From positions 1-64,000 of the forward strand of contig JAKSIH010000001.1 in assembly GCA_024398935.1 (NCBI GenBank): a stretch of 64,000 bases of DNA. Reading direction: 5' to 3'. Positions 1 to 7,628 of the stretch are shown piece by piece. Position 1 is the first letter of the stretch; every line of letters begins with the position of its first letter. The position numbers and the translations under genes are program-made. Source of the DNA: Fibrobacter sp. (GTDB lineage Bacteria; Fibrobacterota; Fibrobacteria; Fibrobacterales; Fibrobacteraceae). Under the pieces are notes generated by a model. The model did not search any database. It had not been told where the DNA came from and worked only from the letters and a program-made list of their open reading frames with translations.

Positions 1-66
1 CAACGATTTCTGGTCTATCCACTTTTACAACCTCCGGTTTGTAGGGCCATTTCCATGCGTAGTAGG
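1..66 (-). repeat. Duplicated fragment of the neighbouring Rpn gene, cut by the window edge
   Basis: Bases 1-66 repeat bases 268-333 with one mismatch seen (position 56 T, position 323 C). On the minus strand this segment encodes the Rpn stretch running from AYYAWKWPYK to the VDRPEIVA region. It lies just downstream of the Rpn stop codon. It is therefore either the remnant of a second rpn gene or a detached C-terminal segment that continues past the left edge of the window. Confidence 0.8.
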
Positions 67-82
67 ATATTCTGAAAGTCCC

Positions 83-1039
83 TTACAGAGCCAGGATATC
101 AACCTCTTCCAGGCCGGTAAACTCAACAATCTCGCTGATGGGCTTATTCTTTGCGAGCATCCTACGGGCCATTTCCTGCGCATGAAGCAGGGCGCCTTGT
201 TCTAACCCCTGCTTACGGCCAACGCCGATGAAATGTTCGGCGAAGGACTCGCCCTTCTTATTGACAGCAACGATTTCTGGTCTATCCACTTTTACAACCT
301 CCGGTTTGTAGGGCCATTTCCACGCGTAGTAGGCAAGGGTCTGACGGATAAATTCCTTGCCGGCATCCGTGTTCTGGGACTCCAGCAGGTGCAGCGCCGC
401 TTGCCGAAAAGTCACGGGAAATTCCGCCTCGCTGAAAATATACTTCATTGCGGTCAGCGCGACAAGAGTCTCGGGTGAGATGTTCCCGGAGTCGATCAGG
501 TTTATTCCGTGGCCAATATCTAGGAACTCCACCTTGAAGGGATAGCCAATGTCCTGGTAGTATTCAGGATAATTTTCATAGCGGGGCGAGGCAACCGGCT
601 TCCACTCTTCCTCCCCATTGTAGATGATGAACGCCACCACCGGATAGTCCTTGCCGCGCTCCTGAAAAAGATGGTGGTAGTACTCCGAAATCTGGTCGAA
701 TACCCCGGAATCCTTGTACGACTTGTGTTCTGCAATCAGTCCTACCAGCAAATCGGCTGTCTTCCCGTTTTTCAGGCGGGCCTCGAAAACAAGATCGGCG
801 GAGCCGAAATGCTTCGACATGGAGAAGTTTTCGGGAGCGCCCTTCAGCGAAGAAAGGTCCACCGTTTCCAGAAATGTCTTTAGAGATTCGTTCTTCTCTG
901 AAAAAATTGTCAGCAGTTCCGCTGTACGTTCTGGATTCGAAAACGCATAACGAAAATACCTGTCGTGATTGAATTCGCTTTCGGTACCGATTGACTCAAC
1001 AATCGCGTTGAACACCTGCACCAAATTTTCATTTTCCAT
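83..1039 (-). CDS. Rpn family recombination-promoting nuclease / PD-(D/E)XK nuclease
   Basis: This is a protein of about 318 residues of the Rpn (YhgA-like, transposase_31/PDDEXK) family. Members are PD-(D/E)XK DNA endonucleases linked to RecA-independent recombination and to phage defence. The nuclease core is visible as D82 (GSADLVFEAR) followed by E104-H105-K106 (LIAEHKSYKD). A family-typical tail follows, with FAEHFIGVGRKQGLEQG and a helical end. The ATG at 1039 is preferred over the in-frame TTG at 1060 because the conserved N-terminus starts with MENEN. A fragment of the same gene lies just downstream (1-66), so the locus has been duplicated. Databases often label such genes as transposases, but no DDE core is present. 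Confidence 0.85.
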   Translation of the reverse strand: MENENLVQVFNAIVESIGTESEFNHDRYFRYAFSNPERTAELLTIFSEKNESLKTFLETVDLSSLKGAPENFSMSKHFGSADLVFEARLKNGKTADLLVGLIAEHKSYKDSGVFDQISEYYHHLFQERGKDYPVVAFIIYNGEEEWKPVASPRYENYPEYYQDIGYPFKVEFLDIGHGINLIDSGNISPETLVALTAMKYIFSEAEFPVTFRQAALHLLESQNTDAGKEFIRQTLAYYAWKWPYKPEVVKVDRPEIVAVNKKGESFAEHFIGVGRKQGLEQGALLHAQEMARRMLAKNKPISEIVEFTGLEEVDILAL

Positions 1040-1226
1040 CGGACCATCCGAGGAACGCAATTAAGCCTGTCGGGCTATGTAAAAAAAGTCGGTATTTCCG
1101 ACGCGTGCAAATATACAAACTTCAAACAAAAAAAATCGAAATTTCAACCGTTTTTGAGAATTTTGCAAACAACTGTTGACACGAGTGTCGTGACCATGCG
1201 AATCGTGCCCTTTTGTGTATATCGAC

Positions 1227-1255
1227 TTGACACGGTCTGAAGAATTAGTTACATT
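1227..1255 (+). promoter_or_regulatory. Promoter of the UvrD/PcrA helicase gene, probably leaderless
   Basis: TTGACA (1227-1232), a 17-nt spacer and TACATT (1250-1255, continuing as TACATTTTG) are seen. The ATG at 1265 is 9 nt past the -10 element and no Shine-Dalgarno sequence precedes it. Transcription would then start at or next to the start codon. A GACAC-GA-GTGTC inverted repeat lies just upstream, at about 1177-1188. The rest of the 225-base gap (1040-1264) is AT-rich with no convincing gene. Confidence 0.55.
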
Positions 1256-1264
1256 TTGTGCAGT

Positions 1265-3580
1265 ATGGATTTGCTTTCTCAACTAGATGCGGAACAGCGC
1301 GATGCTGTGGAAAATACAGAGGGTTTCATTCGTGTGATTGCGGGGGCCGGCTCCGGCAAGACGCGCACTCTTACGCACCGCTATCTGTATCTGGCGAAGG
1401 AACTGGGGATTTCGCCCTCCAATATTCTGTGCGTTACCTTTACCAACAAGGCCGCGGGCGAAATGAAGAACCGTATCCGTTCCATGCTCAAGGGGGACGA
1501 TTCCGGCTACATTTCCACTTTCCACGGTTTTTGCGTCCAGTTCCTGCGGGAGGATATTCATGTTCTGAATTACCCCAAGGAATTCATGATCCTGGATGAG
1601 GAGGACCAGAAGGCCCTGCTGAAAAAATCCTACGGGGAGCTGGGCTTTCACCTGAACGACCTGAAGATCAGTAGCGTCATGGATTTTATAGGCGGTCGAA
1701 AGGCGAACGAGACGGATTACGTTTCCCTCTTTGCGGAAAAGAACGCCGAGGACTTGCTGGAACTTATCGATTCTGCACCCGACAAGTGGCATAAGGTCTA
1801 TTACCGCTATCTCTACGAGCAGCGCAAGAATTTCGCCCTGGATTTTGACGACCTTATACTGGTAACTCTTTATATACTAAAGCGCTTTCCTGAAAAGCTA
1901 GAAAAATGGTCCAAGCGCATGATGTATATCATGGTGGACGAATTCCAGGATATTGACGGTCAGCAATACCAGTTGGCAGAACTTTTGAGCAGCTACCACA
2001 AGAATCTGTTTGTGGTGGGGGATCCGGACCAGACCATCTATACCTGGCGCGGTGCCGACGTGAACCGTATTCTGGATTTTGACCGTCACCACGACGGCTG
2101 CAAGACTATTTTGCTGCAGAACAATTACCGCTCTACGCCCAGTATTTTGAAGGTGCCCGATTCGGTTATTCGGAACAATGAATTCCGTATCCAGAAGGTT
2201 TTGCGCCCCATGCGCGCAGGCGGCAAGACTCCCGTTTTCTACCACGCCAAGAATACTCGTAAAGAGGCTGAATGGATTGTGGAACGGATCCAGCAGGCTG
2301 TAGAAAATGGAGTGGACTATAAGGATATTGCGGTTCTGTACCGCATGCATTCCCAGTCCCGCTCTGTAGAAGAAGCTTTAATGTCCAAGGAAATCCCTTA
2401 CAAGGTTTATAGCGGTATCGGGTTTTACCAGCGCCAGGAAGTGAAGGATGTTCTTTGCTACCTGCGAATGCTTGTGTATGGAGATGACTTGAGCTTTATG
2501 CGTGTGGTCAATACGCCTAAGCGTATGTTTGGCCCCAAGAAGCAGGCTGTGTTGACGGCTTATGCGGAACGTCGCGGGCTCACTCTGTACGACGCTTTGC
2601 TGGAAATTTATGTGGCTGCGGAGGCGGAAAATGCCGCGGTAGAAAACGATGCGGTCAAGCCGGACCTGGATTGTGCCGCCTTTATGGCCCGCACCAAGGT
2701 AGGGGAGTTCATCAAGTTGATTGAAAGGTACCGCAGCGCCTATAAGGATATGGCTGTAAGCGATGTCTTGACCAAGATGCTTCGTGAGTCGGGCTACGAG
2801 GAAATGCTACGCCTGGATGGGGACGATGACCGTCTCAGCAACCTTGCTGAATTAAAGCAAGGCGTCATGGAGTTTGAAAAGAACTTCGAGGAAGACGCCA
2901 CTCTGGATGAATATCTCCAGAACATCGTGCTGTTCACTAATGCCGACGCCGATGGTTCCGCAGACGCAAATTCCGAAAATGGGGATGCTGCCCAAGACGC
3001 CGAAAAGTCCCGCAAGAACCGCGTCCAGCTTATGACCGTCCATAACGCCAAGGGCCTGGAATTCCCCTACGTGTTCGTGTGCGGCTTGAATGAGGGTTGT
3101 TTCCCGGTAAAGCGGGTAAAGAACAAGATCCAGCTGGAAGAGGAACGTAGGCTTGCTTACGTGGCCCTGACCCGTGCGGAAAATGTTCTCTGTATGAGTG
3201 ATTCTGAGGATAGCGCCGGTGGCGATGCCCAGTGCCGTTACCCGTCCCGTTTCCTGCTAGAGATGAACATGGATGACCTGGATGTGGTCCAGGGCTTTAG
3301 CGACGAATGGTACCAGGCTGCCAAACAGCATATTGCGGAGGTTGATCGCAATCGCGAACTTGGGGAAGGTCTTGACCTAGATGATTCTGGCGTGGATGGA
3401 GTTTCCGGCAAGAAGGCTCCTGTGGCGAAATTTGCGGAAGGTGACCGCGTGGTCCATAAAATAATGGGCGTCGGTACCGTAGTAGGCATCGACGCCGAGA
3501 ATTTCTATTACGAAATCAAGTTCGATAAGATCGCGACCCACAGGGCCATTCAGTTTGACTATCCTCTAGAGGCCGAATAG
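1265..3580 (+). CDS. pcrA: UvrD/PcrA-type superfamily 1A DNA helicase
   Basis: A 771-residue ATP-dependent 3'-5' DNA helicase expected to act in nucleotide excision repair, replication restart and removal of proteins from DNA. Walker A is GAGSGKT (27-33) and the Walker B region is VDEFQDID. Motif III is GDPDQTIYTWRGAD. The C-terminal motifs are LMTVHNAKGLEFPYVF and EERRLAYVALTRA. The final 50 residues carry the GDRVVHKIMGVGTV Tudor-like element found in PcrA/UvrD. A long acidic insert near residues 555-580 (rich in D, A, E and N) is poorly conserved. ATG 1265 is chosen over the TTG at 1256 because the protein then begins MDLLSQLDAEQ, as in the family. Its end overlaps pgpA tail to tail by 15 bp. 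Confidence 0.95.
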   Translation: MDLLSQLDAEQRDAVENTEGFIRVIAGAGSGKTRTLTHRYLYLAKELGISPSNILCVTFTNKAAGEMKNRIRSMLKGDDSGYISTFHGFCVQFLREDIHVLNYPKEFMILDEEDQKALLKKSYGELGFHLNDLKISSVMDFIGGRKANETDYVSLFAEKNAEDLLELIDSAPDKWHKVYYRYLYEQRKNFALDFDDLILVTLYILKRFPEKLEKWSKRMMYIMVDEFQDIDGQQYQLAELLSSYHKNLFVVGDPDQTIYTWRGADVNRILDFDRHHDGCKTILLQNNYRSTPSILKVPDSVIRNNEFRIQKVLRPMRAGGKTPVFYHAKNTRKEAEWIVERIQQAVENGVDYKDIAVLYRMHSQSRSVEEALMSKEIPYKVYSGIGFYQRQEVKDVLCYLRMLVYGDDLSFMRVVNTPKRMFGPKKQAVLTAYAERRGLTLYDALLEIYVAAEAENAAVENDAVKPDLDCAAFMARTKVGEFIKLIERYRSAYKDMAVSDVLTKMLRESGYEEMLRLDGDDDRLSNLAELKQGVMEFEKNFEEDATLDEYLQNIVLFTNADADGSADANSENGDAAQDAEKSRKNRVQLMTVHNAKGLEFPYVFVCGLNEGCFPVKRVKNKIQLEEERRLAYVALTRAENVLCMSDSEDSAGGDAQCRYPSRFLLEMNMDDLDVVQGFSDEWYQAAKQHIAEVDRNRELGEGLDLDDSGVDGVSGKKAPVAKFAEGDRVVHKIMGVGTVVGIDAENFYYEIKFDKIATHRAIQFDYPLEAE

Positions 3581-4147
3581 GGCTACGATTACGGCCATGA
3601 GAATGCCTGCGTAAACGCCTCCCAGCAGGTCATCTGCCATAACACCCCAGGCGCCGGGGAAGGCTTCGAACTTGTGGATACCCAGGGGCTTCAGAATATC
3701 GAAAAAGCGGAACAGGGCGAATGCGATTCCCAAAATCCAGGGGTGTGCCAGGATGCTTGCCGTGGAAACGAATGCGACGGACATGAAAATACCGCACACT
3801 TCGTCAATGACAATCCAGCCCGGATCTTCAGTTTGTGTATCCTTCATGGCTTTCTTCACGAAAGGGATGGCGGCAAAGAAGACAATGAGGGCGGCGGCAA
3901 AAAAGGCGATGTTCAAGCCTGCGCTGTATCCCGCGAAGGTCAAGTCCGGACATCCGATCTTTGCAAACAGTAGAGCCATGGGGTAGGCTACGATAGCGGC
4001 CGCCAAACTTCCCATGGTGCCGGGAGCCTTGGGACTCATTCCAGAACCGAAGAAAGTACAAATCTGTGCGGAAACAAAATCCGTACCGCGCCACTGGTGA
4101 GGCACTCGCTTCTTGCCGTATTTTTCTTTAAGCTCTTCCTTGTTCAT
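3566..4147 (-). CDS. pgpA: Phosphatidylglycerophosphatase A
   Basis: A 193-residue membrane enzyme that removes phosphate from phosphatidylglycerophosphate to give phosphatidylglycerol. Family motifs are GSGMSPKAPGTMGSL near the N-terminus, WIVIDEVCG in the middle, and FRFFDILKP with GAWGVMADDLLGG near the end. The acidic residues of the last two motifs are those expected at the metal site. Hydrophobic stretches fit four membrane segments. The start ATG 4147 lies 7 nt downstream of TATATTTG (minus strand, 4160-4153) and lacks a Shine-Dalgarno sequence, so the message is probably leaderless. The in-frame TTG at 4165 is unlikely because it lies upstream of that promoter motif. Confidence 0.92.
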   Translation of the reverse strand: MNKEELKEKYGKKRVPHQWRGTDFVSAQICTFFGSGMSPKAPGTMGSLAAAIVAYPMALLFAKIGCPDLTFAGYSAGLNIAFFAAALIVFFAAIPFVKKAMKDTQTEDPGWIVIDEVCGIFMSVAFVSTASILAHPWILGIAFALFRFFDILKPLGIHKFEAFPGAWGVMADDLLGGVYAGILMAVIVALFGL

Positions 4148-4264
4148 ACCGGCAAATATAGTCAAAATTCCATAAGGATAAAAATCAAAAAAAACAAAGA
4201 CTATTGCGAATACGAAAAGAGTGTATATTTATACCGTATTTAATAAGTTTGAAGAGGATGTTAA

Positions 4265-4471
4265 ATGAGATTTTTACTAGTGACCCTCATTTATGCAATT
4301 CTGTTTTTCTCGGATATTTCAATGAATTTTTTTGAGAAGATATTATTTGGTGGAATATATGTATTGTGTTTTCTGATGGAAATTTGGGGGATAATTATCA
4401 ACCGGAAAATGGGTATATTTAAAATGTCAAAAATCAACAAGTCCAGCTTGGATAATACAGAAGTGAGATGA
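4265..4471 (+). CDS. Small membrane protein, possible orphan immunity protein
   Basis: Sixty-eight residues: an N-terminal hydrophobic segment (about 3-17), a second one (about 26-46), then a basic polar tail (NRKMGIFKMSKINKSS). GAAGAGG precedes the ATG at good spacing. The gene is AT-rich, unlike the housekeeping genes around it. It opens the RHS island and is followed after 9 bp by another small membrane gene. Small two-helix membrane proteins beside RHS C-terminal fragments are usually immunity proteins to membrane-acting toxins. No toxin precedes this one, so it would be an orphan. No family was recognised; the function is inferred from position only. Confidence 0.5.
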   Translation: MRFLLVTLIYAILFFSDISMNFFEKILFGGIYVLCFLMEIWGIIINRKMGIFKMSKINKSSLDNTEVR

Positions 4472-4480
4472 CAGTCAAAA

Positions 4481-4678
4481 ATGCTCATTTTATTACTAAT
4501 TCTATCACTGTATTTTTTTATAGAAGCTCTAGTTAAAAAAGAAACAAGACTTTGGGGCAGTTCTATTGTTACAAAAAAAAATCATCCAAAAACATATAGA
4601 ATATATTTGTTTTTTTATTTTGTTCTTGTGTTGTTTTCTCTTTTTTGTTTAATCGGAACATATGTAAATCCGAACTAA
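4481..4678 (+). CDS. Small membrane protein, possible orphan immunity protein
   Basis: Sixty-five residues with two hydrophobic helices (about 2-15 and 42-61) joined by a polar, basic loop (KKETRLWGSSIVTKKNH). It follows the preceding small gene by 9 bp on the same strand and ends 6 bp before the first RHS fragment. AT content is high. The context makes it an immunity-like protein whose cognate toxin has been lost. An alternative is that this and the preceding gene are two halves of one unit displaced by the arriving RHS cassette. No family was recognised. Confidence 0.5.
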   Translation: MLILLLILSLYFFIEALVKKETRLWGSSIVTKKNHPKTYRIYLFFYFVLVLFSLFCLIGTYVNPN

Positions 4679-4684
4679 AAAACG

Positions 4685-5461
4685 GTGGAGTTCAGGATGG
4701 AAAGCAAATCAGGAAATGTACTTGAAAATACGCATGGTTGCAGTAGGGACAGCGTAAGGCTGCTGATGGCATACGACGGTTCCAGCAAGCGCGTGTCCAA
4801 GACCCGTGAGCGCAAGGAACGTGACGACGAGACCGAGCTGAACTACTTCGGCGCAAGATATCTCGACCCCATGCTCGGATTGTGGATTTCAGTTGATGCT
4901 GCTAGACAGTATGATAGTCCATATACATACGTTGGTAACAATCCGATTATTACAACTGACCCGGATGGAAATGTCGGCGTTGTCGGTGGAGTGTGTAGTG
5001 TTGCGTGGGGCGTTGCGCAAAATTATGCAGAAGCGAGTCTTTTTGGTCAAAAATTTAATTATACAGCTACCGATGCTATTATCGATTTTGCATTAGGCTT
5101 TTTTGGTGTGAGTATTGTTGAAAAAGGCGCGAAAATTGCAAAATCAGCTAAATACGCTAATACGATCAAAAAAACAAAGCCCATCACGTACAAAAAGAGT
5201 GGAGCTGTTGCAACTAAACATAAATGGGCGAATAGACTTGAAAATGCCGAGAAAGACATAAAGGATAATGCTTTTGGGATTGTTAAGGATGATGTTATAA
5301 ACATTCCTGGAAGGGTAGTGCATGAAGTGGGTAATCTTGTGGTAGACTTTGTGCAAAATGTTGCAACGGATAAAAATAGTTCTCAGGAATCAATGAGTAC
5401 TGGGGAAGGAATTGGTGCTCTGGCTCCTTCTGACAACACGGCAACCCAAGTAGATTATTAA
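4685..5461 (+). CDS. Orphan RHS core fragment with a variable C-terminal toxin-like domain (cassette a)
   Basis: Frame of 258 codons. Residues 1-100 match the end of an RHS repeat protein: VEFRMESKSGNVLEN, LLMAYDGSSKRVSKT, then the hallmark DDETELNYFGARYLDPMLG, WISVDAARQY and TDPDGN. The remaining 160 residues, after the usual PDG junction, are AT-rich and unrelated to the other cassettes. They contain one hydrophobic stretch (DFALGFFGVSIVE) and a lysine-rich region, and look like a polymorphic toxin tip. About 4000 bases of a normal rhs gene are missing. The core itself has an internal deletion: KTRERK joins directly to ERDDETEL, and the YLKNHLGS part seen in cassette b is absent. The GTG at 4685 or ATG at 4697 could serve as a start, but expression is uncertain. 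Confidence 0.75.
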   Translation: MEFRMESKSGNVLENTHGCSRDSVRLLMAYDGSSKRVSKTRERKERDDETELNYFGARYLDPMLGLWISVDAARQYDSPYTYVGNNPIITTDPDGNVGVVGGVCSVAWGVAQNYAEASLFGQKFNYTATDAIIDFALGFFGVSIVEKGAKIAKSAKYANTIKKTKPITYKKSGAVATKHKWANRLENAEKDIKDNAFGIVKDDVINIPGRVVHEVGNLVVDFVQNVATDKNSSQESMSTGEGIGALAPSDNTATQVDY

Positions 5462-5467
5462 TACAAG

Positions 5468-5821
5468 ATGTGGAAAATAATATTAAATCTTTCGTGCGTT
5501 CTTTTTGTTGGATTTGTGTATTTTGAATGTGAACATACAGGAAGGCTTTTCCAAGATTTCTTCGTTAATGCAGGACGGGGAAACGTGTGGGGGATACTTA
5601 TTTGGACTCCATTTGTGCTTCTTATTTATGGAATACTTATACTATATCTAAAAAGAAACGACAAGTATAGAAAAAGAAGTGGTAAAAACTTTGGAAAGGT
5701 TGAAGGGAATCCTGTTGTAATAGCAAAGACCAATAATTTGTCAAAAAACAAGAAAAAGAGAACTGAGTCCAAAGGCACTCGCAAAAGGAATCGGGAGAAA
5801 TCGAAGGACATAAAAAAATAA
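5468..5821 (+). CDS. Small membrane protein, probable immunity protein for RHS cassette a
   Basis: A 117-residue protein starting 6 bp after the toxin-like frame. It has two hydrophobic segments (about 3-18 and 43-63) and a very basic C-terminal tail (NKKKRTESKGTRKRNREKSK). Tight spacing behind an RHS C-terminal domain, small size and membrane character are the usual signs of an RHS immunity gene. A membrane immunity protein would suit a toxin that acts on or crosses the inner membrane. No named immunity family was recognised. Confidence 0.6.
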   Translation: MWKIILNLSCVLFVGFVYFECEHTGRLFQDFFVNAGRGNVWGILIWTPFVLLIYGILILYLKRNDKYRKRSGKNFGKVEGNPVVIAKTNNLSKNKKKRTESKGTRKRNREKSKDIKK

Positions 5822-5897
5822 TCACAAGTTGGAGCGACGCTTCGGTTTATCTAGAATGGTCAAAAGACCATAAAGCCTTGATTTTCTCGGGGTAATG

Positions 5898-5930
5898 TTG
5901 ACAGGAAATCATTCAGTAATGTATATTACC
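5898..5930 (+). promoter_or_regulatory. Promoter and overlapping operator-like palindrome of the toxin-antitoxin operon
   Basis: TTGACA (5898-5903), an 18-nt spacer and TATATT (5922-5927) form a strong promoter. The inverted repeat GTAAT-GTAT-ATTAC (5916-5929) covers the -10 element, where an antitoxin or toxin-antitoxin complex would typically repress. AAGGAG (5939-5944) precedes the antitoxin ATG. The same arrangement, with the same 18-nt spacer, recurs at 8060-8092. Confidence 0.65.
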
Positions 5931-5950
5931 CTGTAGAAAAGGAGCTTGAT

Positions 5951-6130
5951 ATGTCGAATGCGGAAGTTTTGCACCAACTATTTGCGCAATGTCAAAAGAT
6001 CAATTTTGACGAATCCTATGATATTATCGCTTCTGCCCAAAGTCAGGACGAGGCGGACTTCTTTCGCCTTGCAACGGATTTGATTCTCAAACAGAAGCAG
6101 AAGAAGGTCGTCGAAGAGAATCGGTTCTGA
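5951..6130 (+). CDS. Small antitoxin-like protein upstream of a zeta-type toxin
   Basis: Fifty-nine residues beginning MSNAEVLHQLFAQCQ and ending VVEENRF. They are polar and mostly helical (FDESYDIIASAQ, DEADFFRLATDLIL). It has a good Shine-Dalgarno sequence. Its TGA overlaps the toxin ATG (TGATG at 6128-6132), so the two are translationally coupled. Small acidic proteins of this kind commonly precede zeta-like kinases and are presumed to be their antitoxins, as epsilon is for zeta. The sequence is not the classical epsilon fold that I can recognise, so the role is inferred from position and size. A second copy lies at 8115-8288. Confidence 0.75.
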   Translation: MSNAEVLHQLFAQCQKINFDESYDIIASAQSQDEADFFRLATDLILKQKQKKVVEENRF

Positions 6131-6675
6131 TGAAACGATATATTCTTTTTGCTGGGTGCAATGGCGTCGGGAAGTCAACTCTCTATCAGACGAACGAGAT
6201 GTTCCGCGAGATGCCACGCGTCAACATGGACGAAATTGTTCGCGAGTTTGGCTCATGGAAAAATGAGGCCGACGCATTCAAGGCCGGCAAGATTGCAATT
6301 TGCAAGATCAGGGATTACTTTTCGCTTGGCCTTTCGTTTAATCAAGAGACGACGCTTTGCGGACAATCTGTGTGGAAAAATATCCGGCAGGCGCGACAAC
6401 TTGGCTACAGGATAGAAATGTACTATGTTGGGGTCCAATCTGTTGAAATTGCCAAGGAAAGAATACGAGGCCGTGTTTTAAAAGGTGGGCACGGTATCCC
6501 GGATGCCGATGTCGAACGTCGCTTTATCGAGTCTATTGAAAATCTTCAAAAAGCCATTCAGCTTTGTGACGTAGTTGAAGTATTTGACAATACGGAATCT
6601 TTTATTCGAGTTGCGCGCTTTGAATGTGGTCAATGTGTTTTGAGAACCGAAGGTGCGCCGGACTGGGTACCATAA
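6130..6675 (+). CDS. Zeta toxin family P-loop kinase
   Basis: A 181-residue protein with Walker A GCNGVGKST (9-17), the substrate-side motif NQETTLCG (about 72-79) and the family motif RVLKGGHGIPDADVERRF (about 117-134). Zeta toxins phosphorylate UDP-N-acetylglucosamine or related UDP sugars and so block peptidoglycan synthesis. The protein is shorter than streptococcal zeta (about 287 residues) but matches the compact Gram-negative type. It overlaps the antitoxin stop codon. Both catalytic motifs look intact, so the toxin is probably active. The next RHS fragment begins just after its stop. Confidence 0.85.
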   Translation: MKRYILFAGCNGVGKSTLYQTNEMFREMPRVNMDEIVREFGSWKNEADAFKAGKIAICKIRDYFSLGLSFNQETTLCGQSVWKNIRQARQLGYRIEMYYVGVQSVEIAKERIRGRVLKGGHGIPDADVERRFIESIENLQKAIQLCDVVEVFDNTESFIRVARFECGQCVLRTEGAPDWVP

Positions 6676-6692
6676 TTTCCGTTGAGGCTCGA

Positions 6693-7616
6693 ATGAACAA
6701 TGCGACTTGTGAAACATGCCTGCGCAAGCAGGGCACGACGTGTGTGGCCCTTGACGAGTTCTACCTCAAGAATCACCTCGGCAGCACGGTCGCTGTGATG
6801 GACAATGGGGCAGTAAGCACGCTTAAGTCCGCCTACGATTACCGTGCATTCGGCGAGCAGGTAGATTTGGAACAGAAAGGTGACAAGGTGACCGAGAACT
6901 TTACGGGCAAATGTTCGCAAGGCGAGTGCTGCGAAAATACACTTGTGTATTTTCATTGCCGAGCCGCTGGACATAGCGCTTTGCGCCAGGAGAAGGATGA
7001 CGAGACCGAGCTGAACTACTTCGGCGCAAGATATCTCGACCCCATGCTCGGATTGTGGGTGAGTGTGGATGCTGCAAGGCAGTATCAGAATCCGTACCTG
7101 TATGCTGGCAATAATCCTGTTATGCGTACTGATCCCGATGGAAATGCGGATGTTAACGCGATTATAAATGGCGCTCAAGAATATATGTACAACATGTTCA
7201 TGAGTTTGTTTGTAAAGCCTCAGTTGGAGAAAGCCTTTGAAACAAGTGTTGAAGTTGGCAAGGATGCTATGATTGTTTCTTCTGTGGCCTATGGCGGAAT
7301 GCTAGCTACTGGAGCGGTCGTTTTGGGTGGACCGATTGCCGTAGAGGCTGCGACAAATTATATAGCTATGAATGGACCAAGTTTATATCTTGCTGCCAAT
7401 TCTTTTGCACATAATCCTGCAAATTATTTGAAAGCCATCGAAATTGGTTTTTTGGGTTCTGTTTTTACAAAGGGAACTTCTTTAGAACAACCTTATAATG
7501 AGTTTGTTGATGGATTGTCAAATGCTTTGCCAGAAGAAATTGTTCCTGCCGGCCTTAGCAACGGACGTAATTTGGGTAATTTTGTTATGGATTTTTTACC
7601 AACTTATGAAGAATAG
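6693..7616 (+). CDS. Orphan RHS core fragment with a hydrophobic C-terminal toxin-like domain (cassette b)
   Basis: An open frame of 307 codons from ATG 6693; a further in-frame ATG at 6624 overlaps the zeta gene. RHS similarity starts at FYLKNHLGSTVAVMDNG, continues through YDYRAFGEQVDLEQ and ENFTGK, and after a 26-residue insertion resumes with DDETELNYFGARYLD, WVSVDAARQY and TDPDGN. The insertion (about 6911-6988) is an in-frame hairpin repeat also found elsewhere in the window. The last 145 or so residues are an unrelated variable domain, hydrophobic in the middle (SSVAYGGMLATGAVVLGG), which suggests a membrane-active toxin. The N-terminal bulk of an RHS protein is absent. Whether the fragment is expressed is unknown. 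Confidence 0.75.
   Translation: MNNATCETCLRKQGTTCVALDEFYLKNHLGSTVAVMDNGAVSTLKSAYDYRAFGEQVDLEQKGDKVTENFTGKCSQGECCENTLVYFHCRAAGHSALRQEKDDETELNYFGARYLDPMLGLWVSVDAARQYQNPYLYAGNNPVMRTDPDGNADVNAIINGAQEYMYNMFMSLFVKPQLEKAFETSVEVGKDAMIVSSVAYGGMLATGAVVLGGPIAVEAATNYIAMNGPSLYLAANSFAHNPANYLKAIEIGFLGSVFTKGTSLEQPYNEFVDGLSNALPEEIVPAGLSNGRNLGNFVMDFLPTYEE
6919..6990. repeat. Hairpin repeat (copy 1) inserted in frame in RHS cassette b
   Basis: It contains a perfect inverted repeat GAAAATACAC-TT-GTGTATTTTC (6933-6954), preceded by AAGGCGAGTGCTGC and followed by ATTGCCGAGCCG. The same frame sequences surround different complementary arms at 39491-39533, 56698-56745 and 56778-56821. After it comes AGCGCTTTGCGCCAGGA, partly shared with the end of the 56.8 kb copy. 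The insertion adds 78 bp (26 codons) without breaking the reading frame. Confidence 0.75.
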
Positions 7617-7628
7617 TTTATCCTAATT

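Noticed and set aside
83-1039. Rpn gene as a transposase of an insertion sequence
   Set aside because: The family is often named transposase, but the motifs are those of a PD-(D/E)XK nuclease and no terminal repeats were seen.
1061-1282. 73-codon minus-strand open frame before the helicase gene
   Set aside because: It overlaps the helicase promoter, has no ribosome site and shows no recognisable sequence.
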